NCBI GenBank assembly: GCA_910586555.1
Contig: CAJUJY010000018.1
Span: 1-53,130 of the forward strand
Length of the DNA: 53,130 bases
Source: an uncultured Lachnospiraceae bacterium
GTDB lineage: Bacteria; Bacillota; Clostridia; Lachnospirales; Lachnospiraceae
Direction of reading: 5' to 3'
The position numbers and the translations under genes are program-made. Shown piece after piece: positions 15,020 through 23,204 of this stretch (position 1 is its first letter; every line of letters begins with the position of its first letter). The notes under the pieces are model-generated. The model did no database searches. It was not told the origin of the DNA and saw only the letters and a program-made list of their open reading frames with translations.

Positions 15020-15048
15020 TTGCAGCCTATATCCTGATATTGTATAAT
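15020..15048 (+). promoter_or_regulatory. Sigma-A promoter for the UDP-sugar pyrophosphorylase gene
   Basis: TTGCAG and TATAAT separated by 17 bases, about 65 bases upstream of the chosen start at 15113. It lies just outside the end of the structured repeat, so the insertion appears to have spared the promoter. Confidence 0.65.
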
Positions 15049-15112
15049 AGGACATGCAAAAATTATAATGCACTGGAGAGTGCTTTAATTTAAGAAAGGT
15101 ATGGTTATTAAT

Positions 15113-16339
15113 ATGGATTTTAATGAAGCGTATGATAAACTTGCAAAATACAGGCAGGAGCATGTTTTAAAATATTTTAATGAATTAAGCAGTGAAAGCC
15201 AGAAAGCCCTTCTTGGACAGATTGCATGTACTGACTTTTCTGTTACAGCAAATGTTACAGGCGGCATTAAAGAAAGCCCGCGTGGTGTTATTACCCCAAT
15301 TAAAGCAATGGTTCTTGATGAAATTGAAGCAAACAGGGAAGAGTTTACAAAGACAGGCCTTGAAATAATCCGTGCTGGCAAGGCTGGTACAGTCCTGCTT
15401 GCCGGCGGCATGGGGACACGCCTTGGCTCTGCTAATCCAAAAGGAATGTATGATATAGGGATTACAAAACCTGTTTATATTTTCCAGCGCATTATAAGAA
15501 ACCTGCTTGATGTTGTTGATATGGCAGGCACATGGATACACCTCTTTATAATGACAAGTGATAAAAACCATGAAGTTACTACTGCGTTTTTTAAAGAACA
15601 AAATTATTTCACATATAACCCGGACTATATCCATTTCTTTAAACAGGATATGGCACCTGCTGCCACATATAAAGGCAAGGTGTATATGGAAGATAAAGAT
15701 AAGATTGCAACTTCGCCGAATGGCAATGGCGGCTGGTATTCTTCAATGCAAAATGCGGGCATTACAGATTTTATCCATAAGGCAGGTATTGAATGGCTTA
15801 ATGTATTTGCTGTTGACAATGTATTACAGCGTATTGCAGATCCTTGTTTTATTGGTGCAACAGCACAAAAAAACTGTGCCGCAGGTGCAAAGGTTGTACG
15901 CAAGTCAGACCCTGATGAAAAAGTAGGCGTAATGTGCCTTGAAGATGGACGTCCTTCCATTGTTGAATATTATGAACAGACAGAACAGTTACGCAATACA
16001 AAAGACGAAAATGGTGAACCTGCATATAATTTTGGTGTAATTTTAAATTATCTTTTCCATGAAAAAGAACTTGAAGAAATATGCAATAATATACTGCCTC
16101 TCCATATTGTAGAGAAAAAAATCCCATATATGGACGAAAATGGCAATTTTATTAACCCTGTAGAACCTAATGGATATAAATTTGAAACTCTTATACTTGA
16201 TATGGTGCACATGCTTGATACATGCCTTCCATTTGAAGTTGACAGAAATAAGGAATTTGCACCAGTTAAAAACCAGACAGGAATAGATTCAGTAGAAAGT
16301 GCCAGAAAACTTTTAAAAGAAAACGGCATCAGCTTATAG
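15113..16339 (+). CDS. UTP-sugar-1-phosphate uridylyltransferase, UAP1-like
   Basis: About 408 residues, of the UDPGP type 1 family that includes eukaryotic UDP-N-acetylglucosamine pyrophosphorylase (UAP1/AGX) and differs from bacterial GlmU and GalU. The nucleotide-binding motif is LLAGGMGTRLGSANPKGMYDIG (positions about 95-116). Next come IMTSDKNHEVTTAFF, FFKQDMAPA, SPNGNGGWYSSM, the substrate-binding VDNVLQRIADP, the NFGVILNYLF region and NGYKFETLILDM. It should make a UDP-activated hexose or N-acetylhexosamine for cell-surface polymers; the exact sugar cannot be told from sequence. The ATG at 15113 is preferred over 15101 because AAGAAAGG ends only one base before 15101. A terminator follows at 16371. 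Confidence 0.88.
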   Translation: MDFNEAYDKLAKYRQEHVLKYFNELSSESQKALLGQIACTDFSVTANVTGGIKESPRGVITPIKAMVLDEIEANREEFTKTGLEIIRAGKAGTVLLAGGMGTRLGSANPKGMYDIGITKPVYIFQRIIRNLLDVVDMAGTWIHLFIMTSDKNHEVTTAFFKEQNYFTYNPDYIHFFKQDMAPAATYKGKVYMEDKDKIATSPNGNGGWYSSMQNAGITDFIHKAGIEWLNVFAVDNVLQRIADPCFIGATAQKNCAAGAKVVRKSDPDEKVGVMCLEDGRPSIVEYYEQTEQLRNTKDENGEPAYNFGVILNYLFHEKELEEICNNILPLHIVEKKIPYMDENGNFINPVEPNGYKFETLILDMVHMLDTCLPFEVDRNKEFAPVKNQTGIDSVESARKLLKENGISL

Positions 16340-16370
16340 AAAGACATTATATAAAACACTTTTAATATAA

Positions 16371-16416
16371 AAACAGCCGGCTGCTTTATATCTTAAAAGC
16401 AACAGGCTGTTTTATA
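16371..16416 (+). terminator. Rho-independent terminator
   Basis: AAACAGCC and GGCTGTTT pair around an inner GCTTT/AAAGC stem and are followed by a T-rich run. It lies 30 bases after the UAP1-like gene. A-runs on the other side make it potentially bidirectional for the converging zinc-ribbon gene. Confidence 0.75.
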
Positions 16417-16431
16417 TAATATTATAAATGT

Positions 16432-16474
16432 CAAACGGATATTCGCAATCCGCTTCGCTACTTGCTCATAACTT
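16432..16474. repeat. Short dispersed repeat, copy 1
   Basis: About 42 bases beginning AAACGGATATTCGCAATC and ending TTGCTCATAACTT. They match 51230-51274 at most positions. The repeat overlaps the stop codon of the zinc-ribbon gene. Confidence 0.55.
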
Positions 16475-17296
16475 GGCTGAAAGTTTTTCATTAAAATATT
16501 CATCTGCTACCATTTCAAGATAAGACTTGTCAATTTCTGGATAATTTAATTGTAATTCTTCATTAATTTTTGATATTATAATTAATTCATTCTCTTCTTC
16601 TGTAACGCTTTCATCTTTCCAGCTTTTTACAAGCCCATCTGTAATATTTTTGCCAAGCCAGAGTTTTATCTTGCTTGTAAGGGTTTCCTCTTCTGCAATC
16701 TGCCCTTTAATTTTTTTGGACTTTATAATTGATGAAAAACCATAAACAACAAAAGACATAAACATACATAATAAAAGTATTAATACAATTTCATTATATG
16801 TTAGCGGGATAACCTCAAGCCTGCACAATATAAGATATAAAATTCCAATTAGTCCAAATATAATAAATGTAATCCCTGATGTTTTAACATCTTTATACTC
16901 ATCGGCTTTCCTTATATAAGTCTTAGAAGCATTATTTAAAATGCTATTCTGTGTACTGTTTACATTATCTTGTCTGGAATTTCCATTAACATCTTTTATT
17001 TTATCCTGTTCTTCCTGCAAAGCCATAATAAAACCACTTATAAGCTTCCTTGCTTCTTTTTCCTGGCTTTGTGGCACAGTTACTATATAAATGCCATCTT
17101 CTTCTTCTAACCCTGTATTTCCAATTTCTGAAAATTGCAGGTATTCCAGAAGCTTTAAAGCAGTTTTTTTATCTTCTGTTTCATATAAATTTACTGTTGT
17201 AAAACTATCTCCTGTCCCTTCTTCCAGTTTTGAACCACATACATTACAAACTGTAATTCCTTCCTGGTATTCTGTTTTACAAACCGGACACCACAT
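16466..17296 (-). CDS. Zinc-ribbon membrane protein of unknown function
   Basis: About 276 residues from the ATG at 17296, which has an AGGAGG site seven bases upstream; a longer in-frame start at 17323 lacks one. The N-terminus is a four-cysteine zinc ribbon, CPVCKTEY...CNVCGSKL. A DUF2007-like segment (TVNLYETEDKKTALKLLEYL) follows, of the kind that senses or binds small ligands in signalling proteins. Two adjacent transmembrane helices lie around residues 160-205, and the C-terminal region is cytoplasmic, charged and Glu-rich. I do not recognise a specific family for the whole protein. It lies 47 bases downstream of rplS and may share its transcript. Confidence 0.8.
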   Translation of the reverse strand: MWCPVCKTEYQEGITVCNVCGSKLEEGTGDSFTTVNLYETEDKKTALKLLEYLQFSEIGNTGLEEEDGIYIVTVPQSQEKEARKLISGFIMALQEEQDKIKDVNGNSRQDNVNSTQNSILNNASKTYIRKADEYKDVKTSGITFIIFGLIGILYLILCRLEVIPLTYNEIVLILLLCMFMSFVVYGFSSIIKSKKIKGQIAEEETLTSKIKLWLGKNITDGLVKSWKDESVTEEENELIIISKINEELQLNYPEIDKSYLEMVADEYFNEKLSAKL

Positions 17297-17343
17297 GCTT
17301 TTTCCTCCTGAACTTGCAGGCATTTATAAAAACTATATCTAAA

Positions 17344-17691
17344 TTACCTTACTGCTTCTTTAACCTTTGCAGCCTTGCCAATCCTGCTGCGGAGATAGAA
17401 TAATTTAGCACGCCTTACTTTACCTTTGCGGACTACTTCAATCTTATCAATAATTGGTGAATGTAATGGCCATGTTTTTTCAACGCCTACACCATTAGAA
17501 AACTTTCTTACTGTAAAAGTTTCCCTTATGCTTCCGTTCTGCCTTTTAATAACTGTACCCTCAAATACCTGGATACGTTCCCTTGTGCCTTCAATAACCT
17601 TGGCATATACCTTTACTGTATCACCAACTTTAAAACTAGTAATTTCCTGCTTTAACTGTGCAGCTTCAATTTCTTTAATAATATCATTCAT
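17344..17691 (-). CDS. rplS: 50S ribosomal protein L19
   Basis: 115 residues, the normal L19 length. It sits at the 30S-50S interface. The start is the ATG at 17691 (MNDIIKEIE), preceded by AAGGAGG; a longer reading frame upstream is not coding. Family motifs are GDTVKVYAKVIEGTRERIQVFEG, KRQNGS, FTVRKFSNGVGVEKTWPLHSP, KGKVRRAKLFYLR. In many Firmicutes rplS follows trmD; here it stands alone with its own promoter and leader. Confidence 0.98.
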   Translation of the reverse strand: MNDIIKEIEAAQLKQEITSFKVGDTVKVYAKVIEGTRERIQVFEGTVIKRQNGSIRETFTVRKFSNGVGVEKTWPLHSPIIDKIEVVRKGKVRRAKLFYLRSRIGKAAKVKEAVR

Positions 17692-17715
17692 CTGTGTGAC
17701 CTCCTTATTTATTCT

Positions 17716-17763
17716 GATGTTCTTAATACTTATGTGCATATGCATCTGTAACAGAGGAACATC
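17716..17763 (-). ncRNA. L19-type ribosomal leader RNA
   Basis: On the minus strand GATGTTC pairs with GAACATC across about 48 bases just after the promoter. An inner CTGT-TA-CAG hairpin and a GCATATGC palindrome lie within. It sits between the promoter and the rplS ribosome site, where low-GC Gram-positives carry the L19 leader. Autogenous control by L19 is the presumed role. Confidence 0.55.
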
Positions 17764-17783
17764 TCTTATACACAACGTTTAAC

Positions 17784-17812
17784 ATTCTACCACAGGCTGC
17801 CATTTATTGCAA
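17784..17812 (-). promoter_or_regulatory. Sigma-A promoter of rplS
   Basis: TTGCAA and TAGAAT on the minus strand with exactly 17 bases between them. Transcription would start about 15 bases before the leader stem. Confidence 0.7.
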
Positions 17813-17847
17813 GCATTATAAATACATTATTTCACAAATCTGCCTTT

Positions 17848-19596
17848 TTATAACGCTTTCTGTTGTTTTAATAATTCAAAAAACTCTTCTTTTGGCATAG
17901 GTTTTGCATAATAATACCCTTGTACCTGGTCACATCCTATGCTTTGTAAAAGTTCTATCTGGTCTTTTGTTTCTACGCCTTCAGCAAGAAGCCCCAGATT
18001 AAGTTTTCCAGCCATTGAAACCACCTGCTCCAGCAAAAGCCTTCCCTTCTTTGAAACCATCATGTTTTCTATAAATTTCTTATCAAGTTTTATAACATCG
18101 AAAGGTGTTTCAAGAAGGATATTTAATGAAGAATATCCGCTTCCAAAATCGTCCATAAGCAGTGTAAACCCTTCTTCTTTTAATTGGAGTGCCTTAAGGC
18201 TTATCTGCTGGTTATCTGCGGTTTCTGTTATTTCAAGTTCCAGTAGTTCTTTTGGTATGCCACTTTCTTCTATCATTCCAGAAAGCATTTCTATACACTC
18301 ATTATCACGCAGGTGTATCCTTGATACATTTACAGAAACAGGACATGTATTAATGCTTTCATCTATGCACTGCCTGATAAAATGGCATGCTTCTTCCCAT
18401 ATATAATAATCTACCTTTTTTATAAAACCATTTTCTTCAATAACAGGGATAAACTGGTCAGGATAAATCATGCCACGTCCAGGGTGCCTCCATCTTACAA
18501 GTGCCTCTGCACCTATAATTTCATTTTTGGCAATGCTGTATTTAGGCTGTAAATACATCATAAACTGCCTTTCTGCAATAGCTGCCTGCATATTTTCCTC
18601 AATGAACTTCCTGTTATAAAGTGAATCCTTAAACTGCTCTTTATAGAATAAAATATTTTTTAATACATTATTTTTAGCAGCTTTTCTTGCCATAGCTGCC
18701 CTGTCTTCCATCTGGCGCATTTCCATTTTCCTGTCTTCTACTGTATACACACCATAAGACATCTGTAACCGGACATCCCTGTAATAACTAATCCTGCTGT
18801 CAAGCTCATGTATGAAACTAATAAGTTCTTCTTCACTATCATACTCTGTCACTATCATAAATACATCGCTACGCAGGTTTATAAAAAACTGCCTGTCATT
18901 ACATATTCCGCTTAACTGTCCTGTAATAAAATCTAAAATTTCATCTCCGAACTTTTCACCATATAAATCGTTTACAATTTTAAACTTGCGTATATCAAAC
19001 TGTATAAAAGCGGTTTCCTTAGAAGATGAATAGAGAAGGTTGTTTACATTCCTCCTGAAATGGCGCAGCATGCCAATGCCTTTAAGCAGGCTTTTCATAT
19101 CTTCATCTTTAGGTATGTCTTCTAAGCTTATGTTGCTTTCTGTTATATATTTAATATGTTCCTTAAGCATGTCCTCTAATATATCAATACTTATATCCAG
19201 GGCTTTAGGGCACTTTTTAAGGATAAGGCCCTCTTTACGTATAGTTGCCATTCCAGTTGGTTCTGATATATCCATGCCTAAAATATCACGGCAGTTTACA
19301 TTGCCTCCCATCTGCTTTGTAAAACGCTTTATAAATTCATCTGTCTTTTTATTTACATATAGTTCCAGTTCCCTGTCCTGTGAATCATAAAAACCAGTTG
19401 CCATTCCAATAACAAGCATTGCAGCAGTAATACAGCCGCATATGCCACCCTGGCGCATACCTCCTCCAAAACATGCACTTATTTTAAATGCTGTCTTTAA
19501 ATCTAAACCAATTTCTTCTGCAAATGCACCAAATAACGCCTGGGAACAATGGTACTGCTGCTGGAGCAGTTGTTCTGCTTTTTCCTTATGTGTCAA
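17848..19596 (-). CDS. C_GCAxxG_C_C domain-GGDEF(degenerate)-EAL protein
   Basis: About 582 residues. Residues 1-120 match the C_GCAxxG_C_C redox-type family: YHCSQALFGAFAEEIGLD, ACFGGGMRQGGICGCITAAM and a later CRDILG. Residues about 190-325 form a GGDEF-like fold (FDIRKFKIVNDLYGEKFGDE) whose signature is replaced by RSDVF (242-246), so it should not make cyclic di-GMP. Residues about 345-580 form an EAL phosphodiesterase: the EAL motif (364-366), NVSRIHL, LEITE, DDFGSGYSSL, KLDKKFI, LAEGVE and QGYYYAKP all look intact. It should degrade cyclic di-GMP, with the cysteine domain as a possible redox or metal sensor. The TTG at 19596 has GGGGTG just upstream; an in-frame TTG at 19620 lacks a ribosome site. 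No transmembrane segment. Confidence 0.85.
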   Translation of the reverse strand: MTHKEKAEQLLQQQYHCSQALFGAFAEEIGLDLKTAFKISACFGGGMRQGGICGCITAAMLVIGMATGFYDSQDRELELYVNKKTDEFIKRFTKQMGGNVNCRDILGMDISEPTGMATIRKEGLILKKCPKALDISIDILEDMLKEHIKYITESNISLEDIPKDEDMKSLLKGIGMLRHFRRNVNNLLYSSSKETAFIQFDIRKFKIVNDLYGEKFGDEILDFITGQLSGICNDRQFFINLRSDVFMIVTEYDSEEELISFIHELDSRISYYRDVRLQMSYGVYTVEDRKMEMRQMEDRAAMARKAAKNNVLKNILFYKEQFKDSLYNRKFIEENMQAAIAERQFMMYLQPKYSIAKNEIIGAEALVRWRHPGRGMIYPDQFIPVIEENGFIKKVDYYIWEEACHFIRQCIDESINTCPVSVNVSRIHLRDNECIEMLSGMIEESGIPKELLELEITETADNQQISLKALQLKEEGFTLLMDDFGSGYSSLNILLETPFDVIKLDKKFIENMMVSKKGRLLLEQVVSMAGKLNLGLLAEGVETKDQIELLQSIGCDQVQGYYYAKPMPKEEFFELLKQQKAL

Positions 19597-19752
19597 TAAA
19601 ACACCCCATTTCCAATGCAAGGCCGTAAAGCCCTGGCATATTTTAATATTATTACCGTTGGTTAAACCCTGTTTTTATTCTAACATACTAAGGCTGTTTT
19701 GTGAACGGGCAAGCTGCCAGTACCTTACATGTTTACAGCAATTAAGAACTGC

Positions 19753-21402
19753 TTACTGCCGCTTTAAAAGATGCAGTTTATCTGCAAGCACTGACATTCT
19801 CCTTCCAAATGGGAACTCGTACAGTTCCTGCCTTTTTAACCCCTGTAATTTAAGGACAAGGGCAAAGTATATAAACACTGCTGCCATTACTGCTGGTACT
19901 ATTGCAACATAGATCTTATGTGTAAGTATAAAGAAAACATAGTAAACAGCAAGTGTTGCAACCCCCATTATAAATGAAGCTATAAGCGGCACACAGAAAG
20001 TTGTTGTTACTTCCTGTTTATACCCAAGGTATTTCTTAAGGGATATGCCATTTAAAACACATACAAGCACAGGATATGTCACATTGCCGGCTACAAGCGC
20101 AAATACCCCCATATCTGTCCATATAAGAAGCCCTGCTACTATACCTATATGGATTACAAGTGATACCAGTGAATGTATAACAGGAAGCCCCATTTTATCT
20201 ATACTTTGTAATACCCCGTTTGTAACAGTTGAAAGTGCGTAAAATATTATGCAGACTGAACCTGTTATAAGCATAAGCCCGCCTGTCTTGTAATCAGATG
20301 ACGGGAACAACAGTCTTATTACAGGTTCTGCAAGCACTGAAAGCCCCATTGCAGATGGAAATGCTATAATCATGTTGAATTTTACTGCCATTGATACTTT
20401 ATTCTTTACAATATCTGTACCGCCTGCTGCAAATGATGTTACAAGACTTGGTATCATTGAAGAAGCGATTGCTGAAGAAATGGCTACAGGCACATTTACA
20501 AGCAGCCTGTATTTTGTGCTGTATATTCCCTGCATTGTGCTTACTGCCTTGTCCGAAATTCCTTTCATTCCCATAACCCCGTTAAAAAGAGTTACATCTA
20601 CAATGCCGCTTAGCTGGTAAACGGTCTGGCTTAATATTATAGGTATAACTGTAATTGCAATTATCCTGAATGACTGTGCAGCAGAAATAGTTTTGGAAGT
20701 TTTATCCCTGGTTTCTTGTTTTACCATAATAGGTTTATAAACTAAGTATATAAATACCAGGATTATAAGTGCAACAAGTGCACCTGCACATGTACCAAGC
20801 GTACCGCCTGCTGCCCCCCATGCTGGCAGCTTGTCAGAAGCACTGTGCGCACGCATAAAAAAATATGCAGCACCAACACTTACAAAGGCATTGACAACCT
20901 GTTCAAATATTTGCGAAACTGCTGTAGGAAGCATTGTTTTCCTGCCTTGGAAAAGACCCCTTAATGTACCCATTACAGCTACTATAAATATAGTAGGTGC
21001 AAGAATCTTTAATGGGATTGCTACACCGTTGTATTTAGAGAAAAACTGGTGTTCAAGCCATTCTGCACCAAAGTAGACAAATAATGCAGCACTGCCGCCT
21101 GTAATTACAGATACAAGCATTGAATACCTGAAAATCTTATACGCATTTTTATACCTTTTCTGCGCACATCTGGCAGATACCATTTTAGATACTGCCATAG
21201 GCATGCCATATGAAGATATTATAAGAAGGATATTATAAATCTCATAGGCAGCCGAATATATGCCGTTGCCCTCATCTCCTATTATATTTGCCATAGGTAT
21301 ACGGTAAATCATGCCTATGACCCTTACCATTATAGATGCTACAGCCAGGATACTGCCCTGTTTTAAAAAACCTGCTGCGGTATTTTCCTTTGAAGAAGCC
21401 AT
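19753..21402 (-). CDS. SpoVB/MurJ-like polysaccharide or lipid II flippase
   Basis: A 549-residue integral membrane protein of the MOP exporter superfamily with about 12-14 hydrophobic helices. The N-terminus (GFLKQGSILAVASIMVRVIGMIYRIPM, then GDEGNGIYSAAYEIYNILL) is characteristic of the SpoVB/YtgP group in Firmicutes. Group members flip lipid-linked cell wall precursors during growth or spore cortex synthesis. SpoVB and the vegetative YtgP cannot be separated by eye. It is the last gene of the yqfC-yqfD-phoH-pgpH-ybeY run, 15 bases after ybeY. Confidence 0.88.
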   Translation of the reverse strand: MASSKENTAAGFLKQGSILAVASIMVRVIGMIYRIPMANIIGDEGNGIYSAAYEIYNILLIISSYGMPMAVSKMVSARCAQKRYKNAYKIFRYSMLVSVITGGSAALFVYFGAEWLEHQFFSKYNGVAIPLKILAPTIFIVAVMGTLRGLFQGRKTMLPTAVSQIFEQVVNAFVSVGAAYFFMRAHSASDKLPAWGAAGGTLGTCAGALVALIILVFIYLVYKPIMVKQETRDKTSKTISAAQSFRIIAITVIPIILSQTVYQLSGIVDVTLFNGVMGMKGISDKAVSTMQGIYSTKYRLLVNVPVAISSAIASSMIPSLVTSFAAGGTDIVKNKVSMAVKFNMIIAFPSAMGLSVLAEPVIRLLFPSSDYKTGGLMLITGSVCIIFYALSTVTNGVLQSIDKMGLPVIHSLVSLVIHIGIVAGLLIWTDMGVFALVAGNVTYPVLVCVLNGISLKKYLGYKQEVTTTFCVPLIASFIMGVATLAVYYVFFILTHKIYVAIVPAVMAAVFIYFALVLKLQGLKRQELYEFPFGRRMSVLADKLHLLKRQ

Positions 21403-21417
21403 AATGCCCTCTCCTTC

Positions 21418-21924
21418 CTAATCCCTGGTTATCCCAAGTGCATTTAATATTTCTTCCTGTTTAGCTTCCATTACCTTCCTTTCACCTTCTTTTATATGGT
21501 CATATCCCATAAGGTGCAGCATACTGTGCGCCGCCAGGAAACATAACTCCCTTTTTAATGAGTGTCCATATTGTTCTGCCTGGACTTTAGCGCGCTCTAG
21601 TGATATAACAATATCCCCAAGAAGCAGTTCACCGCTTTCAGGATTGAAATATGAAACAACTGCTTCTTCATCTTCAAGTATTGAAAAATCTGCCGGGGGA
21701 CTGTACTCTGCCATTGGGAATGATAAAACGTCCGTGGGCAGGTCAATACCCCGGAAGTCCCTGTTAAGTATACGTATCCTGTTATCATCAGTAAATGTAA
21801 TATTTACTTCACATTCATATGGGCAGTTTTCTAATTCTATAGATTTTAAAATAACCTTTTTTAATAATTTCCCATAATCAAAACCAATATCATAATCTGT
21901 TTCCTTCTCCATTAGTATTGTCAT
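21418..21924 (-). CDS. ybeY: Endoribonuclease YbeY
   Basis: A 168-residue zinc-dependent RNase for 16S rRNA 3'-end maturation and ribosome quality control. It has NREFRG-type segment NRDFRGIDLPTDVLSFPM, LLGDIVISLERA and the zinc site AAHSMLHLMGYDH (H-x3-H-x5-H). The position after phoH and the PgpH-like gene is canonical in Firmicutes. Confidence 0.97.
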   Translation of the reverse strand: MTILMEKETDYDIGFDYGKLLKKVILKSIELENCPYECEVNITFTDDNRIRILNRDFRGIDLPTDVLSFPMAEYSPPADFSILEDEEAVVSYFNPESGELLLGDIVISLERAKVQAEQYGHSLKRELCFLAAHSMLHLMGYDHIKEGERKVMEAKQEEILNALGITRD

Positions 21925-21961
21925 GCCAGATCCATGCCTTTCCTTATAAATAATGTTTTTC

Positions 21962-23167
21962 TTAAGCTTTTTCTTTAAAAGCGTTATTAATATAAAACTC
22001 CATAAACTTTTCTTCCTGCTCTTTATTTATCCCTGAATTATCAAGAATCCCCCTGCCCATCCTGCCATTAAATATGCTTTTTACCAGCCTTTCATCTGGT
22101 ATCTGTGCCCTTTTGCCTGTCCTTTCAAAATACTCATCTGCTGCAATTATGCCCTCACTTAGCATTACAACTATGGCTTCTGGTGTCTTAGGATTTAAAA
22201 TGGAATCACCATGCTGTTTTATTATATCTTCGAGCTGCACTGGAAAACCATATTCTTTTGCAATATGCCGGCAGGCTTCTTTATAATCTTCATCACCATA
22301 GATTCTTCCTGCTTCATGGTAAAAGCCCCCTGCCATAGCAAGATTTTTATTATATCCTGCAAATTCTGCCACTTTGCCTGAAAGTTCGCCTGTACGGACA
22401 GAATGTATATATAAAGCTTCTGAATACTGTTTTATCCTCTGCATCAGTTCATGTCCTGGATCTGCAAGGTTAATTAACGTTTTTTCATTATAGCTGTCCC
22501 TTTGCGCCTTTGCACTTTTCCTTTTAATGCAGTATGTAACCCACGACACAGCTAAAAGCACTGTATCACCTGCAATACAACGGAATAAAAAATTCCTGCA
22601 TTTCCATGCCTGCTCCAGGCTAAGGCCATTTAAAACCATTAAAATAACAAGTGTTAATGAAATAAAAATAACTGCTGCATATAAAAAAAGCCGCCGTTTT
22701 TTAACTTCTGAAACAACAAGGGCAAGAAGTATTCCAAGTATTGCATAAAAAATTATTATTTCTGTATTTTTTCTTGCATCTGCTGAAAGTATTAAATACT
22801 GTAACATAAGCAGAAGGTGGCATGACACAGCATGTCCCATTCCTTCCCTTACTGCAATTACTGCTACTGCCACAATCCATATAGTGCCAATATCTGTAAT
22901 CCCTGTTAATGCTACAAGCAGGTTTGATATGGCAAAGCTTATAAGAAATATAAAAGGTGATGATACAGCTTTTAACATCCTGCCGCCCTTAAGCCCGTAA
23001 TAATAGACAAATACCATTGCGCCTGTTATTGAAACTGCGGTATTTTTTAATATGCCAATATAATCCATGCCACATAAAAAACTGCCAAGAATTGTACTTA
23101 ATATTACTTCTGCATAAATACAAAACCGGAATACTGCGTTTTTTCTAAGGCTTTTTATCTTTTCCAT
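21962..23167 (-). CDS. Reduced PgpH-like membrane HD-domain protein
   Basis: About 401 residues from the ATG at 23167; in-frame ATGs at 23251 and 23296 would overlap phoH. Six or so hydrophobic helices (about 15-205) are followed by a cytoplasmic HD-like domain (about 240-400). In position (phoH-x-ybeY) and layout it corresponds to PgpH/YqfF, the cyclic di-AMP phosphodiesterase. It lacks the large N-terminal extracellular 7TMR-HDED domain: PgpH is about 700 residues. The catalytic HD motif, normally YHD-IGK, reads YHEAGRI (H284-E285), although an upstream His (HSVRTGELSG) and later VQLEDIIKQHGDSI are recognisable. Catalytic activity is doubtful; it may bind the nucleotide without cleaving it. 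Confidence 0.75.
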   Translation of the reverse strand: MEKIKSLRKNAVFRFCIYAEVILSTILGSFLCGMDYIGILKNTAVSITGAMVFVYYYGLKGGRMLKAVSSPFIFLISFAISNLLVALTGITDIGTIWIVAVAVIAVREGMGHAVSCHLLLMLQYLILSADARKNTEIIIFYAILGILLALVVSEVKKRRLFLYAAVIFISLTLVILMVLNGLSLEQAWKCRNFLFRCIAGDTVLLAVSWVTYCIKRKSAKAQRDSYNEKTLINLADPGHELMQRIKQYSEALYIHSVRTGELSGKVAEFAGYNKNLAMAGGFYHEAGRIYGDEDYKEACRHIAKEYGFPVQLEDIIKQHGDSILNPKTPEAIVVMLSEGIIAADEYFERTGKRAQIPDERLVKSIFNGRMGRGILDNSGINKEQEEKFMEFYINNAFKEKA

Positions 23168-23204
23168 ACCAGTACCACTCACATTTCCTTTGTGCTTTTT
23201 TACT

